A stretch of 10,806 bases of DNA from Bacteroidota bacterium (GTDB taxonomy: Bacteria; Bacteroidota; Bacteroidia; Flavobacteriales; Flavobacteriaceae): assembly GCA_004356305.1 (NCBI GenBank), contig SMXJ01000065.1:1-10806 (forward strand), in the 5' to 3' direction. This document shows, piece by piece, positions 5,501-10,806 of this stretch; position 1 is the stretch's first letter, and every line of letters starts with the position of its first letter. The notes below the pieces were generated by a model, which was not told the DNA's origin, did not search any database, and was given only the letters and a program-made list of their open reading frames with translations. A program made the position numbers and the translations under genes.

Positions 5501-7126
5501 TTACAAACTATCCTTCATTTTTCTAACCCTCTTCAGAAACAAGAAATTCTGCGGATTAATCCCCAGGCCACTTACCTTTTTGCTCACGAAACGAATCGCC
5601 ATATCATAATACAACGGGACAACAGGGGCTTCAGCGATGATGATAGAGTCCATTTTTGTGTAGATGAGCTTTCGTTCCTCAATACTCGTAATTGACAAGG
5701 CTTCTTCGTACAAACTATCCATGGTCGCATTTTTGAAATGTGTATAGTTCGGGCCCCTAGGTGTAAAATTCGGACTGTAAAAAAGCGAAAGATAATTCTC
5801 CGCGTCGGGGTAATCTGCCACCCAACTGGCACGAAAGACGTCCAGTTCGCCACTACTTTTCATTTGGCGAAGGGTAGAAGGTGGCATCACATCGATAGTT
5901 ACTTTAATCCCTATCTTTTCCAATTCCCTTTGTATATATTCACAAATGTCAAGGTATTGGCTATTGGTGCCAATTATTATCTCTGGATTTGTATCACCGG
6001 TTTCAGTTTTGTATTGCTCAACCAATTGGTAGGCCCTTTTGGGTTGATAAGTATAGCCTTCTATTTCGTTGAAGCCCGGTAATCCTTTGGGGATAAACCC
6101 GTATATCGCCGGCACGCCCATTCCATTCCTGAGATAAGTCACCATTTTTTGACGATCGAAGCCGTAGTTTATCGCCTGTCGTAACAGCAGGGACTGTATC
6201 TCCGGTGTTTTAGAACCTTTGAAAAATCCCAGGTATTCGGTATTGAGGTAGGGTATTGTTAAGAGTTTTACCCTGTCTTTGTATTTCTCTTGCAGCTGTC
6301 CTTCGGTAGTTAATATTTCATCCTTATACGAATTGTCCAAGCCCGACATAAAATCGATCTTTCCTTGTGCAAATTGTAAGAACTCACTTTGTTTGTCGGG
6401 TAAAAAGGTGATCGCTACTGCTTCCAGGTAGGGGAGTTGTTCGCCATTTTCGTCTTTTTCAAAGTAGATCGGATTCTTTCTGAAAACCAGCTTCACATTC
6501 TCTTGCCATAGCTTAAACTGAAAAGGCCCTGTTCCCACAGGATTTCTGCGAAAATCATTTCCGTAGAACTCCACCGCCTCTTGAGGTACTACCGAGAAAT
6601 AACGCATCCCCAACATCCCAATAAATGGAGGGAAGGGCTGTTTCAATATAATTTTAAGGACCGAATCATTTTCGGCAGTCACCAATTCCACATTGTTCAA
6701 TGCCCAACCTCCCGGTGAGGCCACCTTGGGGTCTGTCAAACGATTGAAACTATATTCAAAATCATAGGCATTTACGGTTCGTGTTCCAGCTATTCCGAAG
6801 ACATTGTTTCTATGGAAATAAACATCATTCCGAAGTGTGAAGTAGTATGTACATGTACTATCTACTATTTCCCAATACTTCGCGATATCCGGTTGTATGT
6901 TCAGGGAGTCGTCGAATTGTACCAGGCCGTTGAACAATTGATTGGTGGGCCAAATATTTTGCGGATTTCGGGCGAAAGCAGGATCTAGAGAAGTGATGTT
7001 ACTGTGCTCATTGTAACGGAAAACCAGGTGGTCACGGTTGCTTTGGGTATCACTTTCGCAAGAGGAAAAAGCTGCGGTCAAGAATAAAACCATCCAATAT
7101 GATTTTAATATTCTGGCCTTCTTCAT
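5501..7126 (-). CDS. Family 5 extracellular solute-binding lipoprotein (oligopeptide/dipeptide type)
   Basis: This is the binding component of an OppA/DppA-like ABC importer or a related peptide receptor, 541 residues from the start chosen here. The start at 7126 gives a lipoprotein signal: MKKARILK, a hydrophobic core, then AFSSC, with Cys23 as the expected lipidated residue. Acidic residues follow (CESD), which in Bacteroidetes may favour display at the outer membrane surface. The SBP_bac_5 domain covers about residues 35-530, with the family signature NPVGTGPFQFKLW at 195-207. An upstream in-frame ATG at 7177 would add 17 residues encoded by the heptamer array and would bury the signal peptide, so it was rejected. 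No permease or ATPase gene lies beside it, so it is an orphan here. Substrate cannot be told. Confidence 0.92.
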   Translation of the reverse strand: MKKARILKSYWMVLFLTAAFSSCESDTQSNRDHLVFRYNEHSNITSLDPAFARNPQNIWPTNQLFNGLVQFDDSLNIQPDIAKYWEIVDSTCTYYFTLRNDVYFHRNNVFGIAGTRTVNAYDFEYSFNRLTDPKVASPGGWALNNVELVTAENDSVLKIILKQPFPPFIGMLGMRYFSVVPQEAVEFYGNDFRRNPVGTGPFQFKLWQENVKLVFRKNPIYFEKDENGEQLPYLEAVAITFLPDKQSEFLQFAQGKIDFMSGLDNSYKDEILTTEGQLQEKYKDRVKLLTIPYLNTEYLGFFKGSKTPEIQSLLLRQAINYGFDRQKMVTYLRNGMGVPAIYGFIPKGLPGFNEIEGYTYQPKRAYQLVEQYKTETGDTNPEIIIGTNSQYLDICEYIQRELEKIGIKVTIDVMPPSTLRQMKSSGELDVFRASWVADYPDAENYLSLFYSPNFTPRGPNYTHFKNATMDSLYEEALSITSIEERKLIYTKMDSIIIAEAPVVPLYYDMAIRFVSKKVSGLGINPQNFLFLKRVRKMKDSL

Positions 7127-7147
7127 GAGAATATGTTCAGAAAATCT

Positions 7148-7173
7148 ATAGTCAGAAGTCCGAAGTCGGAAGT
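7148..7173 (-). repeat. Heptamer array C, left inverted repeat of the four-helix-bundle unit
   Basis: On the plus strand GTCAGAA, GTCCGAA and GTCGGAA follow in 7-bp phase from 7151. Its outer 7 bases (ATAGTCA, 7148-7154) and inner 11 bases (AAGTCGGAAGT, 7163-7173) are exact reverse complements of the outer and inner parts of array D. It lies 6 bp from the stop codon of the four-helix-bundle gene and 21 bp before the lipoprotein ATG, so it would be in the lipoprotein leader. Confidence 0.85.
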
Positions 7174-7179
7174 ACATAT

Positions 7180-7532
7180 TTAATTTATATTTCGTTTAAA
7201 AGCAACCATCGTGTTCATGAGATCGTAAGGTTCTTTATATAAAGTATCAAAAGTGGAGAAAGAAATATACTTCCTGTTTTTTGCTTTATAGAAGTATGTT
7301 ACCACTTCTGCTGAAGAGCATATGGAATAACCCATAAATCGCCTGAAATCCGGATTGGATAGTGAAATCCAACCTTCTGCAATATTCAGAGCAATAGAAC
7401 ATCCTGACTTCATAATTTGGCTATATAAATTATACATTCGTTTCGTCGGAAACGCTGTTGTCAGTTCATCGATTTTTTCTCCCGGCACCATATTTTTCAC
7501 CAAATGATAATTTTTTCAAATTTAAAATACAT
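7180..7532 (-). pseudogene. Four-helix-bundle protein (23S rRNA intervening-sequence protein family), frameshifted near its N-terminus
   Basis: The family (PF05635/TIGR02436) is a small four-helix bundle first known from ORFs inside 23S rRNA intervening sequences; its function is unsettled. The long frame ends at 7180 and shows the family core: ELTTAFP, then YNLYSQIMKSGCSIALNIAEG, then SSAEVVTY and a final helix. That frame lacks the usual N-terminus. The missing part lies in the next frame: ATG at 7532 gives MYFKFEKIIIW, which matches the family start (M..FE.L.VWQ), and then meets TGA at 7499-7497. One missing base near 7500 would restore 117 residues, the family's usual length, with the W and the LT..FP motif at the normal spacing. 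A shortened product could still start at ATG 7491 or TTG 7503. A sequencing error is the alternative explanation. Confidence 0.8.
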
Positions 7533-7560
7533 AGAATAAAGTTATTGAGGGGAGTTAGCA

Positions 7561-7593
7561 ACTTCCGACTTAGGTCATTCGACTTTTGACTAT
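7561..7593 (+). repeat. Heptamer array D, right inverted repeat of the four-helix-bundle unit
   Basis: Degenerate 7-bp units with a GACT core on the plus strand: GACTTAG (7567), GTCATTC (7574), GACTTTT (7581) and GACTATT (7588), preceded by AACTTCC at 7560. The inner 11 bases (ACTTCCGACTT, 7561-7571) and outer 7 bases (TGACTAT, 7587-7593) are the reverse complements of array C. Its outer edge overlaps the likely -33 element of the mtaB promoter. Confidence 0.85.
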
Positions 7594-7626
7594 TGCAATA
7601 ATAATCAATATTAGTTCGTATTTTTG
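7593..7626 (+). promoter_or_regulatory. Promoter of mtaB
   Basis: The -7 element TATTTTTG (7619-7626) is an exact TAnnTTTG match. A TTG at 7593-7595 lies 23 bases upstream, at the long end of the accepted spacing for flavobacterial promoters. It predicts transcription from about 7632 and a leader of about 19 bases before the ATG at 7651. Confidence 0.6.
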
Positions 7627-7650
7627 CGAATCATTTGCTAAAGTACAAGA

Positions 7651-8988
7651 ATGCCCTCCAAAACCAAAAAAGTCGCATTTTATACCTTGGGTTGTAAACT
7701 GAATTTCAGTGAGACTTCCACCATTGCCCGTAGTTTTTCTTGCGAAGGATTTGATCGCGTCGATTTCGATGATAAGGCAGACATCTACGTCATCAATACC
7801 TGTAGCGTAACCGAAAATGCCGACAAGCGATTTAAAACCATAGTAAAAAAGGCACAAAGAGCTAACCCGGAAGCGTTTATCATTGCCATAGGTTGCTATG
7901 CACAATTGAAGCCCCGGGAACTGGCCGATGTGCACGGAGTGGATATGGTACTTGGAGCTACCGAAAAATTCAATATCACAGATTATATCAATGACCTTTC
8001 CAAAAATGAATTAAGTGAAATACATTCCTGTGAAATAGAGGAGGCCAATTTCTATGTTGGTTCCTATTCCATAGGTGATCGTACGCGTTCTTTTTTAAAG
8101 GTGCAGGACGGCTGCGATTATAAATGTACTTATTGTACCATTCCTTTGGCCAGGGGAATCTCACGAAGCGATACCTTACAAAATATAATAGCGAATGCCG
8201 TGGAAATATCTGAAAAAGGTATCAAAGAGATCGTATTGACCGGTGTCAACATTGGTGATTATGGTAAAGGTGAATTTGGGAATAAGAACCACGAACATAC
8301 TTTTTTCGAATTGTGCGAGGCGTTGGATCAAGTGCCGGGGATCGAACGATTGCGTATTTCATCTATAGAACCCAATTTATTGAATAATGAGACCATAGAG
8401 TTTGTAGCGCGGTCGAATTCTTTTGTGCCGCATTTTCATATCCCCTTACAAAGCGGGAGTGATGACCTTTTAAGATCGATGCGTCGCCGTTACAAAAGTG
8501 AATTATTTACGGAGCGAGTTGCGAAGATTCGTGAGGTCATGACACATGCTTGCATTGGTGTAGATGTGATTGTTGGCTTTCCCGGTGAAACAGAGGAACA
8601 TTTTTTAACGACCTATAATTTACTTTCGCGGTTGGATATATCGTATTTGCATGTTTTTAGGTATTCTGAAAGGGATAATACTCAAGCCGCCGGCATGAAT
8701 GGCACCGTACCCAAAAATGTTCGAAGAAAACGCAGCAGGATGTTGCGTGGGCTTTCGGTAAAAAAGAGAAGGGCCTTTTATGAGAGTCAGTTAGGGACTA
8801 CCCGAACCGTTTTGTTTGAAGGTGAGAACAAGGAAGGCTATATCCATGGGTTTACCGAAAACTATGTAAAAGTTAAAGCGCCTTGGGATCCGGAATTGGT
8901 CAATACATTACACAAGGTAGAATTGACCGAAATAGATATGGATGGTTTGGTTCGGTTCGAATTCATTGAAGCCGAAGTCGCACAATAA
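7651..8988 (+). CDS. mtaB: tRNA t6A37 methylthiotransferase MtaB (radical SAM)
   Basis: This 445-residue cytoplasmic enzyme converts N6-threonylcarbamoyladenosine at position 37 of ANN-decoding tRNAs to the 2-methylthio form, using S-adenosylmethionine and two iron-sulfur clusters. The N-terminal UPF0004 domain (about 7-110) has Cys15 in YTLGCKLN, Cys51 in INTCSVT and Cys82 in IGCYAQ for the auxiliary cluster. The radical SAM motif CDYKCTYC gives Cys155, Cys159 and Cys162, in the expected CxxxCxxC spacing. RSFLKVQDGC and the later SIEP, HIPLQSGSD and GVDVIVGFPGE blocks are typical of the family. The C-terminal TRAM-like domain covers about 380-440. The GCKLN motif and the overall length fit MtaB rather than MiaB or RimO. 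The gene is convergent with the GNAT gene, with 45 bp between and no clear terminator. Confidence 0.95.
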   Translation: MPSKTKKVAFYTLGCKLNFSETSTIARSFSCEGFDRVDFDDKADIYVINTCSVTENADKRFKTIVKKAQRANPEAFIIAIGCYAQLKPRELADVHGVDMVLGATEKFNITDYINDLSKNELSEIHSCEIEEANFYVGSYSIGDRTRSFLKVQDGCDYKCTYCTIPLARGISRSDTLQNIIANAVEISEKGIKEIVLTGVNIGDYGKGEFGNKNHEHTFFELCEALDQVPGIERLRISSIEPNLLNNETIEFVARSNSFVPHFHIPLQSGSDDLLRSMRRRYKSELFTERVAKIREVMTHACIGVDVIVGFPGETEEHFLTTYNLLSRLDISYLHVFRYSERDNTQAAGMNGTVPKNVRRKRSRMLRGLSVKKRRAFYESQLGTTRTVLFEGENKEGYIHGFTENYVKVKAPWDPELVNTLHKVELTEIDMDGLVRFEFIEAEVAQ

Positions 8989-9033
8989 GCCTGTCCATTG
9001 ATTCCGCCGGAGAAGAGGGAATACCCAACCAAT

Positions 9034-9333
9034 TTAAATACTGATCCCCACGGGAAGCAACGTCTTATATTTTCTACGGTTACGTCTCATAAATCCGGCT
9101 ATTTCAGGACTGGTAGGTACCAAACAAATACCCCTGTCCTCTACCTCTTCAAAAACAGCTTTGATAAATATATCTCTGAAGCCTTGTTCTTCCATGTCTT
9201 CCGGCATTTCGTATTTAGTTAGAAATATTTTACGATCCTGAAGGGCATACTCAATGCGGGCCATATTATCGCCTACTTCGAGTTCGAATTGTCGTAAGAA
9301 TTCGTTATCGGTAATTTCAACATCTTCAATCAT
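9034..9333 (-). CDS. Small GNAT-like N-acetyltransferase (Acetyltransf_CG/YjdJ type)
   Basis: This 99-residue protein matches the short GNAT family related to YjdJ and NATD1 in length and layout: a FELEVGDNMARIEYALQDRK beta-hairpin start, IFLTKYEMPE, then a helix (FRDIFIKAVFEEVEDRG) and ICLVPTSPEIAGFMRRN. Two features are weak for an active enzyme. The acetyl-CoA loop is reduced to EEQGFRD instead of a GxGxA pattern, and the position where many relatives have Cys (VPxC) is Thr. Its substrate is unknown. It starts 18 bp after the pirin gene stop codon, so the two are probably one transcript, perhaps with a shared stress role. Confidence 0.8.
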   Translation of the reverse strand: MIEDVEITDNEFLRQFELEVGDNMARIEYALQDRKIFLTKYEMPEDMEEQGFRDIFIKAVFEEVEDRGICLVPTSPEIAGFMRRNRRKYKTLLPVGISI

Positions 9334-9351
9334 AGGGAGTTAATTTTATGA

Positions 9352-10068
9352 TTAGTTCATCGGTACTTCTATGAGCAGCAGTCGGCTGTCTTTTTCAATA
9401 GTCATTGAGATACTTTTTGTATCCCAAATTCCTATGGCATCTCTGTCACCAAGTATTTCATTATCGACGACAACCGCGCCTTTTATCACTAATAAATAAA
9501 TACCGTGGCCATCTTGTTGCAAGGTGTATGTAGTTTCTGTTTTTTCTGAAAATTCCCCAATATTAAAATAGGCTTGTTGATGTATCCAAAGTTCGTTCTT
9601 CCTGGCAACAGACCTTGGTTTGACCACAGTGCTAAAGGCATTGGGTCTAATAATGTCTGCTATTTTCTTTTGGTCGTAGCGAGGGGTGACGTTTTCAGTT
9701 TCAGGTAGGACCCAAATTTGAAAAAGTTTTAATTCCTCTTCATGGCTTGCATTTATTTCACTATGCTGCACGCCACTTCCCGCACTCATTACCTGAATTT
9801 CACCTGATGAGATAACACCTTCGTTTCCCATAGAGTCTTTGTGCTTTATCGCTCCAAACTGAGGAATGGTAACGATCTCCATGTTTTTGTGAGGATGTGT
9901 ACCAAAGCCCATTGCCGGTGCAATAATATCATCATTCAAAACACGCAACAAACCAAATTGTAATCGATCAGAGTCATAATAATTCGCAAAGCTGAACGAA
10001 TATCTCGCCTGGAGCCAGCCTAAATTTGCTGTTCCTCTTGTAGCTGCAGGATGTAAAATCTTCTCCAT
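9352..10068 (-). CDS. Pirin family protein (bicupin)
   Basis: This 238-residue protein is a two-cupin pirin. The N-terminal cupin carries a full metal site: His58 and His60 in GTHPHKNMEIVTIP, His102 and Glu104 in GSGVQHSEIN. These positions correspond to His57, His59, His101 and Glu103 of the E. coli pirin YhhW, which has quercetin dioxygenase activity in vitro. The SMGNEGVISSGEIQVMSAGS block between them is typical of the family. The C-terminal cupin (about 150-235) has no metal ligands that I can see, as in other pirins. The protein is cytoplasmic with no signal peptide. The real substrate is unknown; dioxygenase or regulatory roles are both reported for pirins. It is the first gene of a pair with the GNAT gene, and its promoter is shared back to back with the hydrolase gene. 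Confidence 0.94.
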   Translation of the reverse strand: MEKILHPAATRGTANLGWLQARYSFSFANYYDSDRLQFGLLRVLNDDIIAPAMGFGTHPHKNMEIVTIPQFGAIKHKDSMGNEGVISSGEIQVMSAGSGVQHSEINASHEEELKLFQIWVLPETENVTPRYDQKKIADIIRPNAFSTVVKPRSVARKNELWIHQQAYFNIGEFSEKTETTYTLQQDGHGIYLLVIKGAVVVDNEILGDRDAIGIWDTKSISMTIEKDSRLLLIEVPMN

Positions 10069-10096
10069 AAATTCCTCTGAAACGGGGTGAGAATTT

Positions 10097-10115
10097 TATC
10101 TTTGCTACAAAGTTA
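10097..10115. promoter_or_regulatory. Palindromic bidirectional promoter between the pirin and hydrolase genes
   Basis: TATCTTTG on the plus strand (10097-10104) and TAACTTTG on the minus strand (10115-10108) are both exact TAnnTTTG elements, separated by 3 bases and facing each other. The whole is a near-perfect inverted repeat (CTTTG/CAAAG with TA at each end). The predicted start sites, near 10110 for plus and 10102 for minus, fall inside the opposing element, so the two directions should exclude one another. The -33 elements are weak: TTTG at 16 bases for minus, none clear for plus. Confidence 0.5.
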
Positions 10116-10159
10116 CAAAAAATAGAAAGGCCAAATGGTTATATCCTTGTTAAAGCCTT

Positions 10160-10806
10160 ATGAGTATTGAAAAAATCCATGTTTATTTTGTTCCTGGGCT
10201 GGCGGCCAGCAAGGAAATTTTCAAAAACATTCGTTTGCCCGAAGACCGTTTTGAAATTCATATTCTAGAGTGGTTACTGCCAAACAAGGAAGAATCCCTC
10301 GAGCAGTATGCTTATCGAATGGCAAAAAAAGTGACCAGGCCGAACGCTGCATTGGTAGGAGTTTCTTTTGGCGGGGTAGTCGCTCAAGAGATGAATTCAT
10401 ATTTAAATCTGAAGAGATTGGTCATTATTTCCAGTGTAAAGACCAGGGATGAACTTCCTAAGGGATTGAAATTAGCCGGAAATTTTGGGGCCTATAAAAT
10501 TGTTCCTACCGGATTGGCATCGAATATAAAAGATCTGGCTCGCTTTGCGATCGGTGCCCGATCTAAAAAACGACTCACTTTATATCAGCGATATCTTTCG
10601 GTTCGCGATAAAGTGTATTTGGATTGGGCCATTAAACAATTGGTTTGTTGGGGACGAACTGAAACCATAAAGGGAGTTATTCATATACATGGTACCGCAG
10701 ATATTGTTTTCCCTGTAAAAAATATTAAGGATGCTGTCTTACTGGAAGGTGGTACTCATGTGATGATATTGAATAAGGGTAGTAGGGTTAGTAAACTGTT
10801 GGAAAA
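10160..10806 (+). CDS. Alpha/beta hydrolase, C-terminus cut by window edge
   Basis: The open frame runs 215 codons from ATG 10160 without a stop. It begins IEKIHVYFVPGLAASKEIF, with the oxyanion-side PGLAAS loop (residues 12-17). The nucleophile elbow GVSFGG is at 67-72, with Ser69. The acid is probably Asp181 in HGTADIVFP, and the histidine is His200 in GGTHVMI, so the full catalytic triad is inside the window and only a short tail should be missing. Between the elbow and the acid lies a mostly helical, basic cap-like segment (about 95-165). It is cytoplasmic by the lack of a signal peptide. The substrate cannot be deduced; esterase, thioesterase or lipase-like activity are all possible. Transcribed away from the pirin gene. 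Confidence 0.88.
   Translation, partial: MSIEKIHVYFVPGLAASKEIFKNIRLPEDRFEIHILEWLLPNKEESLEQYAYRMAKKVTRPNAALVGVSFGGVVAQEMNSYLNLKRLVIISSVKTRDELPKGLKLAGNFGAYKIVPTGLASNIKDLARFAIGARSKKRLTLYQRYLSVRDKVYLDWAIKQLVCWGRTETIKGVIHIHGTADIVFPVKNIKDAVLLEGGTHVMILNKGSRVSKLLE

Larger units (their letters stand above)
7148..7593. other. Candidate inverted-repeat-bounded unit carrying a 23S IVP-family gene
   Basis: The unit consists of array C, the frameshifted four-helix-bundle gene (minus strand) and array D. The two arrays are inverted relative to each other, with an 11-bp exact inner match and a 7-bp exact outer match, differing by one heptamer in the middle (26 versus 33 bp). The gene fills almost all of the interior: 6 bp remain at its 3' end and 28 bp at its 5' end. 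It sits between two divergent genes and does not interrupt a coding region. No target-site duplication is seen outside the repeats and no transposase is present. Known family members lie inside 23S rRNA intervening sequences flanked by inverted repeats; the analogy, and mobility, are inference. Confidence 0.45.

Noticed and set aside
5498..5695. Open frame of 65 codons on the plus strand
   Set aside because: It is antisense to the 3' end of the substrate-binding protein gene and shows no family features.
7127..7177. A 17-residue longer start for the substrate-binding lipoprotein (ATG at 7177)
   Set aside because: The added residues are encoded by the heptamer array and would place charged residues ahead of a complete lipoprotein signal. 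The ATG at 7126 gives a standard signal peptide.
7148..7593. Diversity-generating retroelement, because Avd proteins are also four-helix bundles
   Set aside because: No reverse transcriptase and no template/variable repeat pair is present in the window.
7148..7593. Insertion sequence with target-site duplication
   Set aside because: No transposase is present and I found no direct repeat just outside the inverted arrays, so only a candidate unit is reported.
8989..9033. Terminator between mtaB and the GNAT gene
   Set aside because: Only a weak ATTCC/GGAAT pairing with a long loop and no T-run is seen.
8998..9222. Open frame of 74 codons on the plus strand after mtaB
   Set aside because: It lies mostly antisense to the GNAT gene, has no recognisable domain, and its composition reads as a shadow of that gene.

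Overview
The window reads as chromosomal DNA of a flavobacterium (Bacteroidetes, most likely a marine Flavobacteriaceae; the genus cannot be told). The reasons are AT-rich intergenic DNA, promoter-like sites of the Bacteroidetes type (TAnnTTTG, sometimes with an upstream TTG), few convincing Shine-Dalgarno sites, and family members typical of this phylum: DUF4199, the alternative GlmU-like protein, a Bacteroidetes-style lipobox and type B bL31.

Layout. Positions 1-2724 (minus strand) form a probable operon: a DUF4199 membrane protein, a membrane-anchored family 2 glycosyltransferase, and a phosphohexomutase that runs off the left edge. Together they suggest sugar-phosphate supply and glycosyl transfer at the membrane. 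A 403-bp divergent intergenic region follows (2725-3127). Then, on the plus strand, come the gene for ribosomal protein bL31 type B, with an unusual repetitive Lys/Glu/Ala/Val tail and a clear terminator, and a GlmU-like UDP-GlcNAc biosynthesis candidate. The latter ends back to back with a secreted ankyrin-repeat protein gene on the minus strand. Next is a minus-strand family 5 (oligopeptide-type) substrate-binding lipoprotein. Then comes a small unit holding a frameshifted four-helix-bundle (23S rRNA intervening-sequence protein family) gene, followed by mtaB (tRNA t6A37 methylthiotransferase, plus). A minus-strand pirin-GNAT gene pair follows, and an alpha/beta hydrolase (plus) runs off the right edge. 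The 211 bp at 5290-5500 hold no feature I can support.

The most unusual signal is not a protein. Five intergenic spots carry short degenerate tandem arrays with exactly 7-bp period, and all share an ACT core (about nACTnTT) when read on the appropriate strand. Two of the arrays form imperfect inverted repeats around the four-helix-bundle gene, making a compact unit of about 446 bp between the divergent lipoprotein and mtaB genes. Two more arrays lie in the same inward/outward orientation, about 45 bp apart and with no gene between them, in the other large divergent intergenic region. This looks like a small heptamer-bounded element, one copy filled and one empty or decayed. That is an inference from sequence arrangement alone.
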